Shown in pieces: positions 27,117-35,363 of a stretch of 64,000 bases of DNA (within the stretch, counting starts at the first letter, position 1; each line of letters opens with the position of its first letter). Origin of the DNA: CAWABB01 sp963780165 (lineage in GTDB: Bacteria > Bacteroidota > Ignavibacteria > UBA10030 > UBA6906); assembly GCA_963780165.1 (NCBI GenBank), contig CAWABB010000001.1, positions 1,736,001 through 1,800,000 on the forward strand, written 5' to 3'. The position numbers and the translations under genes are program-made. The notes under the pieces were generated by a model that had not been told where the DNA came from, did not search any database, and saw only the letters and a list, made by a program, of their open reading frames with translations.

Positions 27117-27731
27117 ATGCAATCACTTATGGATCTTCTTGGTTCGATGTTCTTCGGCGGAGCGATGCTGTCCATTATCCTGAGCGCGAACGACATCGCG
27201 AGCGAGAACCAGTCCGTGTACAATGGCGACCTGATGGTGCAGGAGATGCTGGTCCAGACGGCGTATCTGGTGGAAGGTGAATTCCGAAACATGGGCGTGG
27301 GCGTGCCCGATAACGGGCAGATCGTCCTCGCCGCTGACACCTCGACCATCAGGTTCCTGTACGATATCGACCGTAACGGCACGCCGGACACGGTTGCGTA
27401 CACCATGGGGACAACAGCCGAAATGGCCGGGACGCAGAATCCGATTGACCGCCCGCTCTTCCGGCGGGTGAACGGCGGCACGGCCGCGCGCATCGGAGTG
27501 GTCACCACCTTCCACCTGCGGTTCCTTACGCGCACAGGCGAGACCCTGGCCACACCGGTCGCGGCAAACCGTCTGAGCGAGGTGCACTCCGTCGAGATCA
27601 CGATGGAAGTCCAGAACCCGTACGCCGTCATCAGCAGCGGTGGCAAGATCGAGGGATCGGTGGACAATGCACTGTACTCCAATACGCTCTGGCAACAGAC
27701 GCGTCTGGCTTCGCAGAATTCGCGCCGCTAA
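27117..27731 (+). CDS. Pseudopilin-like protein (PilW-type layout), second of three
   Basis: 204 residues with a short N-terminus, one hydrophobic segment (residues ~8-25, MDLLGSMFFGGAMLSIILSA) and a long amphipathic continuation (QEMLVQTAYLVEGEFRNMGV). The middle part FLYDIDRNGTPDTVAYTMG and the C-terminal NTLWQQTRLASQNSRR are close to what is seen in PilW-like minor pilins. No canonical prepilin peptidase site is visible. A GAGG ribosome site lies before the ATG. Function is inferred from layout only. Confidence 0.72.
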   Translation: MQSLMDLLGSMFFGGAMLSIILSANDIASENQSVYNGDLMVQEMLVQTAYLVEGEFRNMGVGVPDNGQIVLAADTSTIRFLYDIDRNGTPDTVAYTMGTTAEMAGTQNPIDRPLFRRVNGGTAARIGVVTTFHLRFLTRTGETLATPVAANRLSEVHSVEITMEVQNPYAVISSGGKIEGSVDNALYSNTLWQQTRLASQNSRR

Positions 27732-27748
27732 CATCAGGGGGAATCATC

Positions 27749-29017
27749 ATGGGCGGTAAAGCAGCACTTATTCAGGTTCTCGGGTTCGGGTTCATCATCA
27801 GCCTGATCTCTTCGAACCTCAACACCATCGCCACGCATGCGCAGGGCAACATGAGCCAGTACGCGGCGGCAACCGAGTCTCACAACCTCGCCGTGTCGGG
27901 GGCGAACATCGGCCTGGCCCGCTTCTACCAGGACACGTCGTGGCGCGGCACGGTGACACAGAGCCTTACCGGGGCTCTGAAGGGCACCCTGTCGTACACG
28001 ATCGCCAACCACGCCAGCGGGCGGCCGTACCTGCGGAGCATGTCGGCGTGCAATCACCCGGACGGCGTGTTGCGCGACACGGTCGAGATCTTCTTCAACA
28101 CCGGCAGCAACAACAGCTTCACGCTCTTCGCATGGTTGACGAACTTCGAAGGCAACGTCTTCTGGTTCACGAAGGACACGGTCTGGGGACGGGTGCACAC
28201 GAACGGCCAGCTGCACATGTCCGGCACACCCGTCTTCATGGACAAGGCCACCACGTCCAAGGGCATCAACCCCAAGTGGGGGACGAACGGCAACCAGGCG
28301 ATCTTCAAGCAGGGGTACGAAACCGGTATCGCCGAGATCCCCTTCCCGACCGACCTGTCTCCGCTATTCACCGCGGCCACGTCCGGTGGGCGCAGCTACG
28401 CTGGTAATATCGACGTCAGGCTCGGCGGTGGAACGGCCGCCAACAACGACGGGTACGCAGTCGTCAGGCAGGGTGGAGTCGTCATCGACAGCATTTCGCT
28501 GTCGGGCGGTGGGTTCAACGGCGCCCTCGTCGCGACAGGCCAGGTGAGCGTGAAGGGAACAGTGGACGGAAGGATCACGATCGGCTCCAACACGCAGATC
28601 TATGTCACCGACAACATCCAGTATGAGAACAGGTCTGTCACCACGAGCGACGACGTTCTCGGCCTGGTCTCCAACGTCAGCGTCGTCATCGCGGACAACG
28701 CAGCCAATAGCACGGGCTGCGAGGTGGACGGAAGCATATTCGCGCGGTCCGGGTCGTTCACCGCCGAGAACTACAACACCGGGTCGCCGCGCGGCCAGCT
28801 GAAGATCCTGGGATCTATCGTCCAGGAGAGCCGCGGCGCTGTCGGCACGTTCCAAACCGGCCAGACCACGCTCAAGACAGGCTTCTCCAAGTCCTACAAG
28901 TACGACGAACGGCTCGCCAACCCGAACTTCCGGCCCCCGTTCTACCCGGGCTTCATGACCAAGACGTACACGATAGCCAGCTGGTGGGAGAGCGTGCAGA
29001 TGCCGCAATTCAACTGA
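27749..29017 (+). CDS. DUF4900-like, PilX-type protein, third of three
   Basis: 422 residues, starting with GKAALIQVLGFGFIISLISS, a single N-terminal helix, then an extended soluble region rich in Gly, Asn and Thr. The segment FTLFAWLTNFEGNVFWFT followed by VWGRVHTNGQLHMSGTPVF is what I associate with DUF4900/PilX-like proteins: a strand-turn with HTNG and a Gly-rich repeat that may form a beta-solenoid in the second half (GNIDVRLGGG, GRITIGSNTQIYVTDNI). A strong GGGGGA ribosome site is present 17 nt after the preceding stop. It probably works with the two upstream proteins at the envelope. Confidence 0.72.
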   Translation: MGGKAALIQVLGFGFIISLISSNLNTIATHAQGNMSQYAAATESHNLAVSGANIGLARFYQDTSWRGTVTQSLTGALKGTLSYTIANHASGRPYLRSMSACNHPDGVLRDTVEIFFNTGSNNSFTLFAWLTNFEGNVFWFTKDTVWGRVHTNGQLHMSGTPVFMDKATTSKGINPKWGTNGNQAIFKQGYETGIAEIPFPTDLSPLFTAATSGGRSYAGNIDVRLGGGTAANNDGYAVVRQGGVVIDSISLSGGGFNGALVATGQVSVKGTVDGRITIGSNTQIYVTDNIQYENRSVTTSDDVLGLVSNVSVVIADNAANSTGCEVDGSIFARSGSFTAENYNTGSPRGQLKILGSIVQESRGAVGTFQTGQTTLKTGFSKSYKYDERLANPNFRPPFYPGFMTKTYTIASWWESVQMPQFN

Positions 29018-29065
29018 TCCCGCGGAGCTGGACGCCCCGCCCGATCGGCGTCCAATGACTCGAAT

Positions 29066-29110
29066 CGTGCCAGGCACGTATCCCCGACGATGCCTGGCAC
29101 GTTTGCTTTC
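29066..29110 (+). terminator. Terminator of the pseudopilin-like operon
   Basis: Perfect 11-bp stem CGTGCCAGGCA / TGCCTGGCACG (29066-29076, 29091-29101), 14-nt loop, followed by TTTGCTTTCT. Confidence 0.8.
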
Positions 29111-29118
29111 TGCCCTCG

Positions 29119-29148
29119 TTGATTTTCCTGCCGTATTTGGGTTACTTT
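29119..29148 (+). promoter_or_regulatory. Promoter for mutS
   Basis: TTGATT (29119-29124), 18-bp spacer, TACTTT (29143-29148), only 6 nt before the mutS ATG at 29155. Confidence 0.6.
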
Positions 29149-29154
29149 GCTATC

Positions 29155-31767
29155 ATGTCCACCCCCCTCATGAAGCAGTACGCGCAGGTCAAGGCGCGCT
29201 ATCCGGATACCATCCTGCTGTTCCGGATGGGGGACTTCTTCGAGACATTCGAGGACGATGCCGTCACGACCTCGCGCGTCCTGGGCATCACGCTCACCAG
29301 GCGCGGGAACGGCGCCGCCGGCGAGATTCCCCTGGCCGGCTTTCCTCACCATGCACTGGATGCGTACCTCCCCAAACTCCTCAAAGCGGGACACCGGGTT
29401 GCCGTTTGCGAACAGCTCGAGGATCCGCGGTTCGCGAAGGGGATCGTGAAGCGCGATGTCGTCGAAGTCGTGACGCCCGGCGTGGCATTCTCAGACCGCA
29501 TCCTGGACCAGAAGCAGAACAACTTCCTGGCCGCCGTCGTGCTTCCATCCGCAATCGCGTCGCCGGGCGAGCCGGTCGGCTTCGCGTACGTCGACGCCTC
29601 CACGGGAGAGTTCAAAGCGAGCCAGTTCGCGCTGCAGCAGCTGTCCGAACAGGTCGGCTCCCTTCAGCCTTCCGAGCTGATCCTGCAGCGGCGTGACCGG
29701 GATACGATCACCGATCTTCTGCGCAACGCATTCCGCGGTCTGGCGACCACCCAGGACGACTGGGTGTTCAGCGAGGACTACGGCCGCGATGTTCTCATTC
29801 AGCACTTCAAGACGCAATCGCTCAAGGGGTTCGGCCTCGAGGATCTGCCCCTGGCCATCCGCGCCGCCGGCGCCATCATGCATTATCTGAAAGAAACGCA
29901 GAAGGGCAACCTCCTGCACATCCGACGCCTCGTTCCGTTCGACACGGGCGAGACGATGGTGCTGGACCCGTCGACGAAACGCAACCTCGAGATCAGTTCC
30001 TCGCTTGCCGGCTCGACCGACGGCACACTCATCGGCGTACTCGACCACACGCTGACGCCGATGGGGAGCCGGATGCTGAAGCGCTGGTTCCACGCGCCGC
30101 TCCGGTCAGTGGAGCAGATTCGCCGCAGGCTCGACGCCGTGCAGGAGTTCGTGCAGGCGGACTCGCTCCGGCCCGGGGTGCGGGGCATCCTGGAGCGCTT
30201 TGGCGACCTCGAGCGATTGAACGCACGTGTCTGTACCGGCCGCGCCAACCCGCGCGAAGTGGTCGCCCTGCGGCAGATGCTGGTGGACGTTGCCGCATTG
30301 CGGGAGGCCGTCGCAGCTCCCGCCACATCGACCCTCGTCGCCCTCCGCGATCAGCTGCAACCCATCCCCGGCGTTGCGGAGCTGATCGGGACGGCGATCG
30401 CAGACGATCCTCCCGCCTCGCTTGCCGACGGAGGAGTGATCCGCGCCGGCTTCAACGCGGACCTCGACGAGCTTCGCCGCGTCGCCACCGGCGGGAAGAC
30501 CTGGATCGCCGACCTGCAGCGCACGGAGCGCGAGCGCACGGGGATTTCCTCCCTGAAGGTCGGGTTCAATTCCGTGTTCGGGTACTACATCGAAGTGACC
30601 CACACGCACAAGGAGAAGATTCCGTCCAACTACGTGCGCAAGCAGACGCTCACGAATGCCGAACGCTACATCACTCCCGAGCTGAAGGAGTATGAAGACA
30701 AGATCCTGCACGCCGAAGAGCGGATGCTGGCGCTGGAAACAGAGCTGTTCAGCGGGCTGAGGATCAAGATCGCCGAGCATGCCGAAGCCATACAGAGGAA
30801 CGCCTCAGCCCTGGCAGCACTTGACTGCTTCGCCTCACTCGCGGAAGCCGCAGTGCGGCACGGCTACGCGCGGCCCGACGTCAACGACTCCACCGTGCTC
30901 GACATCCGGCAGGGCCGGCACCCCGTGATCGAGCAGCTGCTCCCCCCGGGCGAGCAGTACATCCCGAACGACCTCCGCCTCGACACGGCAGACGCGCAGG
31001 TCCTGATCATCACGGGGCCGAATATGAGCGGGAAGTCGAGCTATCTGCGCCAGGCCGGCCTCATCGTCCTCCTCGCCCAGATCGGAAGCTACGTCCCGGC
31101 CGCCGCCGCGTCCGTGGGGATCGTCGACCGCATCTTCACGCGCGTGGGCGCGAGCGACAACATCGCCTCCGGCGAAAGCACGTTTCTGGTCGAAATGCAC
31201 GAGGCGGCCCATATCGTGAACGCTGCCACCAACCGGAGCCTGATCCTGCTCGACGAAGTCGGACGCGGGACGAGCACCTTCGACGGCATCAGCATCGCCT
31301 GGGCGCTTACTGAGTACCTCCACGAGCGGGTCGGGGCAAGGACGCTTTTCGCCACCCACTACCACGAACTGAACGAGCTGGCCGACCTCTTTCCCCGCAT
31401 CCGGAACGTCAAGGTCGATGTCCGGGAGTACGGTGACCGCGTCGTGTTTCTGCACACCGTGACACCGGGAAGCGCGGACCACTCCTACGGGATACAGGTT
31501 GCCCAGATGGCGGGGCTCCCCGACGAGCTGACCGACCGCGCCCGCACCATTCTCCGCAACCTCGAAGGGTCAGAATTGACCCCCCACGCACAGTCGAAAG
31601 GCCGCACGACGACCGGCCGCGCGCGCATTCCGGAGCCGCAGCTGACGCTCTTTGAAATGCGCGACGATCCGATCCGCCAGACCATTCAGTCGCTAGACCT
31701 CGAGCGCATGACGCCGCTGGAAGCGCTCCAGGTCCTTGCAGCGCTCAAGAAATCCGCCACCACATAA
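29155..31767 (+). CDS. mutS: DNA mismatch repair protein MutS
   Basis: 870 residues, full length for bacterial MutS1. The mismatch-reading Phe-x-Glu is in MGDFFETFEDDA near the N-terminus. Connector, core, clamp and ATPase domains follow. The ATPase has Walker A GPNMSGKSSYLRQ, the DEVGRGTSTFDG Walker B/signature region and ATHYHEL. It recognises mismatches and recruits MutL; mutL is not in the window. The start at 29155 gives MSTPLMKQYAQVKARYPD, the normal MutS N-terminus, and lies directly behind a promoter. Confidence 0.98.
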   Translation: MSTPLMKQYAQVKARYPDTILLFRMGDFFETFEDDAVTTSRVLGITLTRRGNGAAGEIPLAGFPHHALDAYLPKLLKAGHRVAVCEQLEDPRFAKGIVKRDVVEVVTPGVAFSDRILDQKQNNFLAAVVLPSAIASPGEPVGFAYVDASTGEFKASQFALQQLSEQVGSLQPSELILQRRDRDTITDLLRNAFRGLATTQDDWVFSEDYGRDVLIQHFKTQSLKGFGLEDLPLAIRAAGAIMHYLKETQKGNLLHIRRLVPFDTGETMVLDPSTKRNLEISSSLAGSTDGTLIGVLDHTLTPMGSRMLKRWFHAPLRSVEQIRRRLDAVQEFVQADSLRPGVRGILERFGDLERLNARVCTGRANPREVVALRQMLVDVAALREAVAAPATSTLVALRDQLQPIPGVAELIGTAIADDPPASLADGGVIRAGFNADLDELRRVATGGKTWIADLQRTERERTGISSLKVGFNSVFGYYIEVTHTHKEKIPSNYVRKQTLTNAERYITPELKEYEDKILHAEERMLALETELFSGLRIKIAEHAEAIQRNASALAALDCFASLAEAAVRHGYARPDVNDSTVLDIRQGRHPVIEQLLPPGEQYIPNDLRLDTADAQVLIITGPNMSGKSSYLRQAGLIVLLAQIGSYVPAAAASVGIVDRIFTRVGASDNIASGESTFLVEMHEAAHIVNAATNRSLILLDEVGRGTSTFDGISIAWALTEYLHERVGARTLFATHYHELNELADLFPRIRNVKVDVREYGDRVVFLHTVTPGSADHSYGIQVAQMAGLPDELTDRARTILRNLEGSELTPHAQSKGRTTTGRARIPEPQLTLFEMRDDPIRQTIQSLDLERMTPLEALQVLAALKKSATT

Positions 31768-31780
31768 CAGGACTCCGATC

Positions 31781-32290
31781 ATGACACTCCAGGAACTCAA
31801 GCTCCTGCACGCATTCAACTCCTGGGCCACAAACCGCATCTTCAACACCTGCGAAACCATGGCCACCGAGGAATACCACCGCGACCTCACAACCAGCCAC
31901 AAGAGCATTCACGGAACTCTGGTGCACATGGTGGGCGCCGAGAAGATCTGGCTGTCGCGCTGGCTCGGAACGCCCGACGCATCCTTCCTCTCCGAGACGG
32001 ATACGCCGGATGTCACTACGCTCCGCAACCTCTGGGAAAAGACCGGGTTCGAGACGGCGAAGTTCCTGGGAACGATGAACGACAAGAAGTCGCTCACGGC
32101 GTTCTCATTCAGGAATGCGAAGGGTGAGCAGCTCACGCAGACCTACGGGCAGGCCTTCCAGCACGTCGTGGACCATTCGACGTACCATCGCGGGCAGGTC
32201 GTTGCCATGATGCGGCAGGTTGGCACCACACCGCCATCCACCGGGATGATCACGTTCTACAGAGAGACCGCGAAGCTCGGCAGCGCATGA
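31781..32290 (+). CDS. DinB family protein
   Basis: 169 residues, a four-helix DinB/YfiT-like bundle. The three expected metal-ligand histidines are visible: one in GTLVHMVGAEKIW and two in HVVDHSTYHRGQVVAMMRQ. Members are metal-dependent proteins, often thiol transferases or of unknown role. It starts 13 nt after mutS and is likely co-transcribed. Confidence 0.88.
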   Translation: MTLQELKLLHAFNSWATNRIFNTCETMATEEYHRDLTTSHKSIHGTLVHMVGAEKIWLSRWLGTPDASFLSETDTPDVTTLRNLWEKTGFETAKFLGTMNDKKSLTAFSFRNAKGEQLTQTYGQAFQHVVDHSTYHRGQVVAMMRQVGTTPPSTGMITFYRETAKLGSA

Positions 32291-32342
32291 GCTGGTCCGT
32301 GGCGACGCGACCGTCAATGAAGAACAGCCGGATGAGTTGCAC

Positions 32343-32891
32343 ATGAGGATTGCGATGCTTTCGGCAAAGCTCCTCCTCTGGGGCTATCTCATCTATATTC
32401 TCTTCTTCCTTGCGACATCGTACGACCCCTCTGATCCCGCCGGGTTCAGCCCTCCGTTCCTGCTGTTCGTGCTCGACTGGGTAAACCTGTTCATCCACGA
32501 GGCTGGCCATTTCATATTCAGGATCTTCGGCCAGTGGATGCATATGATCGGCGGGTCAGTGTTCCAGGTGATCGTGCCCTTGTCGCTCGTGATTGTCTCG
32601 TTCCGGCAGAGCCCTTCGCACGCAACGCTCCCCCTGTTCTGGACGGGCGAGAGCATGGTGAACCTGAGCGTCTATATCGCAGATGCGCCGTACAGGCAAC
32701 TCAAGCTCATCGCGAAGGGGTTGCTCCACGACTGGAACTGGCTTCTCTCCGACAACCTCGAGGCCGCGGGGCCGCTCTCCACGGTGGTCTTCGGCCTCGG
32801 AATCCTCGTGTGCCTTCTGGCAGCCGGCGCAGCGGTCTATTTCGCGATCCGCTCTTACAGGGGAGAGGACTCCGTTCTGTCCGCAGTGTAG
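32343..32891 (+). CDS. Small membrane protein with HExxH motif (M50-like)
   Basis: 182 residues. The first hydrophobic segment is near residues 5-25 and a second region holds LFIHEAGHFIFRIFGQWMH, an HExxH site at the edge of a membrane helix as in intramembrane M50 metalloproteases. Two further helices follow near the C-terminus, one containing AAGPLSTVVFGLGIL. The protein is shorter than characterised site-2 proteases, and I see no clear NxxPG-type second motif. Protease activity is therefore only possible. Confidence 0.72.
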   Translation: MRIAMLSAKLLLWGYLIYILFFLATSYDPSDPAGFSPPFLLFVLDWVNLFIHEAGHFIFRIFGQWMHMIGGSVFQVIVPLSLVIVSFRQSPSHATLPLFWTGESMVNLSVYIADAPYRQLKLIAKGLLHDWNWLLSDNLEAAGPLSTVVFGLGILVCLLAAGAAVYFAIRSYRGEDSVLSAV

Positions 32892-32959
32892 AGGTGCCAG
32901 CTCCTCCCGGTTAGTCCAGAACTGGCCAATGGCGGCCGTTTTTGGCGTTTTTTCCTTTC

Positions 32960-32988
32960 TTGGAAATACCCCCCCCTTTATGTACCTT
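32960..32988 (+). promoter_or_regulatory. Promoter for the C39-like/GT2 operon
   Basis: TTGGAA (32960-32965), 17-bp spacer containing a run of eight C, TACCTT (32983-32988), 8 nt before an ATG at 32997. Confidence 0.5.
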
Positions 32989-32996
32989 GAGAGCCG

Positions 32997-33935
32997 ATGC
33001 GAACGGCGCCCCTCCGTGGCCATTCGCATCCGCACAGTTTTGCCTCGCATCAACCTGTCGTTCCCCGGTCAATCATGGGCCTCTACCCCCAGCCGAATAA
33101 GTACCAATGCGGGCCTTTCGCCCTCAAGCACGCGCTCATCATGCTCGGCATGATTATCGATGAGAAGGACGTGTCGCGCATCGCGGGGACCCACTGGTGG
33201 GCTGGCACCGACGAAGTCAAGCTGGCCCGCGCCGCCCGGAAGTACGACTGTACGATGAAAATGGTGCGCCGCACCAACTCGCTGCGCGCCAAGCGCGAGC
33301 TGCTGCTGGCTCTCAAGCGCGGCTATCCGTGCCTGCTCTGCGTCGACGGCTGGAGCCACTGGATCACCATCGTCGGGGCGGAGCGTGGCAAGTTCATCTA
33401 CGTCGACAGCAGCAACGCGCCCGTGGTGCGCATCGACGAATGGCGGGTCTTGAAACGGCGGTGGGTCTACAAAGAAATCGACAGCGACGATCCTTCAGAG
33501 ATGAAGACGCTGTACGACCTCCACCCGCTCATCCCTCAGTTCCGCGTCAAGACTCAGGCGAAATTCTCGCTGAAGCGCGCCCGATTCCTCCGCAGGCCCG
33601 AGAACCGTGCGTTCGCGACGTACTGGGACGAGTACTTCACCGACCTCGCGTCGATATGCACGCCTCGCACCCCCCGAAGCGCGAACGTGATTCCGATGGG
33701 CGCATTCCTGCGCCGGCACGGGGCCATGATCAGCAAGCAGGTGGCGTTCTGGCACGGCGGCGTCCGGAAGGAACGGCTCGACCGCGTTCTGCGCAACCTC
33801 CGGTTCGTCGCCGACACGTACGACTTGGTGATCCGAGCGGACGACGAGAAGCGCGCCATCGCGGGGCTCAGCTCCAACCTCTCGCTCTGGGCAGCAGGGA
33901 AATATGGCGTCGACACCGTCTACGGCGAAGGCTGA
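32997..33935 (+). CDS. C39-like papain-fold peptidase domain protein
   Basis: 312 residues. The active-site Cys is in KYQCGPFALKHALIMLG, the His in GWSHWITIVGA and an Asp in YVDSSNAP: the C39 order Cys-His-Asp. The second half (about residues 190-312) is basic and unassigned. The ATG at 32997 is placed 8 nt behind a -10 box, as in other genes here; the ATG at 33075 begins closer to the conserved part and would give 286 residues. No signal peptide is seen. It is the first of four genes with gaps of 0-7 nt. Confidence 0.75.
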   Translation: MRTAPLRGHSHPHSFASHQPVVPRSIMGLYPQPNKYQCGPFALKHALIMLGMIIDEKDVSRIAGTHWWAGTDEVKLARAARKYDCTMKMVRRTNSLRAKRELLLALKRGYPCLLCVDGWSHWITIVGAERGKFIYVDSSNAPVVRIDEWRVLKRRWVYKEIDSDDPSEMKTLYDLHPLIPQFRVKTQAKFSLKRARFLRRPENRAFATYWDEYFTDLASICTPRTPRSANVIPMGAFLRRHGAMISKQVAFWHGGVRKERLDRVLRNLRFVADTYDLVIRADDEKRAIAGLSSNLSLWAAGKYGVDTVYGEG

Positions 33936-33937
33936 TC

Positions 33938-34603
33938 ATGCCGACGCCGCCCCAGGTGACCGTCGTCAGCGTCAACTATCGTACGCCTGACCTCATCACG
34001 CGCGCGGTCCGGTCATTCCGCGAGTACTACCCCCAGACTCCTCTGCTCCTGATCGACAACGGTTCGGGTGACGACAGCGTCGACCACCTCATGGCGCTCC
34101 AGACGGCCCACCCGGAGTGCACCGATCTTGTCCTCAACACACAGAACCGCCATCACGGCCCGGCCATGGACCAGGCTCTCCGGACCGTCGACACGCCCCT
34201 GGTGTTGTTTCTGGATTCGGACATCGTAGTCCGTCGCCACGGGTTCATCGAGGGAATGACGAATGCCCTGACCGATGTCCCGCATTCGTACGCGACGGGC
34301 AAACGCATCTGGATGAACCGGCGCGGGTTCGATGTCGAGGAGTCCTCCGGCGGGACCCCGTACATCCGCCCTATCTGCATGATGCTGCGGAGGCAGCTCT
34401 ATCTGTCGCTCCCGCGATTCCGACGCCATGGCGCACCCTGCCTCGAGAATATGAGGGCGGCCCATCAACAAAAGCTTCAGCTCGTCCCTTTCCCCATCGA
34501 GGACTTCCTCGACCATGATGGCCGCGGAACCGCCGGCCGACACGGGTACCACCTCGGCCTCCGGGGAAAGATCAACCATCTGCTGAACGTGATCGGAGTC
34601 TGA
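33938..34603 (+). CDS. Family 2 glycosyltransferase
   Basis: 221 residues, a GT-A fold: VTVVSVNYRTPDLITRAV at the start, LLLIDNGSGDDS, and the DxD-type LFLDSDIVV. It is short and has no membrane anchor, so it should work in the cytoplasm on a nucleotide sugar. The start is 2 nt after the C39-like gene, and its stop abuts the DUF1684 start. The acceptor is unknown. Confidence 0.85.
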   Translation: MPTPPQVTVVSVNYRTPDLITRAVRSFREYYPQTPLLLIDNGSGDDSVDHLMALQTAHPECTDLVLNTQNRHHGPAMDQALRTVDTPLVLFLDSDIVVRRHGFIEGMTNALTDVPHSYATGKRIWMNRRGFDVEESSGGTPYIRPICMMLRRQLYLSLPRFRRHGAPCLENMRAAHQQKLQLVPFPIEDFLDHDGRGTAGRHGYHLGLRGKINHLLNVIGV

Positions 34604-35356
34604 ATGCAATCGTCACCTGATGCAACCCCTCTCCAGCGGGCACAGCCATCCGCCGACATCGCGCCCTTCGCCACGCCATTCTCCCTCGCCCTCCTCGCCG
34701 CTGTCCTGATCCTCGCCGGCCTGCTCGGCTCAGGAGGCTGCGCACGGCCGCAGCCGCCTGTGAAACTCTCCGTGGCTGACAGCCTGGCCATCGTCGAGGA
34801 GAACGCCAGCCATCGGGCGTCGGTGGACAGCTTCTTCGTGTACGACCCGGGGTCGCCCTTCAAGCGCGATAGCAGCATCACCTATACGGGAATCAAGTGG
34901 TACCCCATCGACTCCCGCTACACAGTCCGATCCGCCATTCACCGCTATGAAACCCCCGACACGGTGGACGTCATGGGCACCAAGGGAGAGACCAGACGGC
35001 AGCTCCGCTACGGGTATTTTGAGTTCGCTCTCCCCGATACGAACGGCACGGCCGTGCAGGTGCGGCTGAACGTGTACAAATTCACCCCCTATGACAGCAA
35101 ACGCTACGCCCTGTTCCGGGACTACCTGAGCGTCTGGTTCACCGACCCCACCACCGGCGTCGAAACCTATCACGTCGGCCGCTATGTGGACGTGGGCGTG
35201 GAACAGCCCGATCCGCAGCACGCATACACCATCGACTTCAACAAGGCCTACAATCCGTACTGCGCCTACAGCAACCTGTATTCGTGCGCGATTCCGCGCA
35301 CAGAAGACCGCATCCTGACGCCCGTGCGCGCCGGGGAACTGACCTATCATCACTGA
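34604..35356 (+). CDS. DUF1684 family lipoprotein
   Basis: 250 residues with a long N-terminus, a TM/signal stretch and a probable lipobox LLGSGGC around residue 46. The C-terminal domain is DUF1684: YHVGRYVDVGV, TIDFNKAYNPYCAYSNLYSC and a RTEDRILTPVRAGE ending. Function is unknown in the family. The ATG immediately follows the glycosyltransferase stop (TGAATG). Confidence 0.85.
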   Translation: MQSSPDATPLQRAQPSADIAPFATPFSLALLAAVLILAGLLGSGGCARPQPPVKLSVADSLAIVEENASHRASVDSFFVYDPGSPFKRDSSITYTGIKWYPIDSRYTVRSAIHRYETPDTVDVMGTKGETRRQLRYGYFEFALPDTNGTAVQVRLNVYKFTPYDSKRYALFRDYLSVWFTDPTTGVETYHVGRYVDVGVEQPDPQHAYTIDFNKAYNPYCAYSNLYSCAIPRTEDRILTPVRAGELTYHH

Positions 35357-35363
35357 TGGCTTC

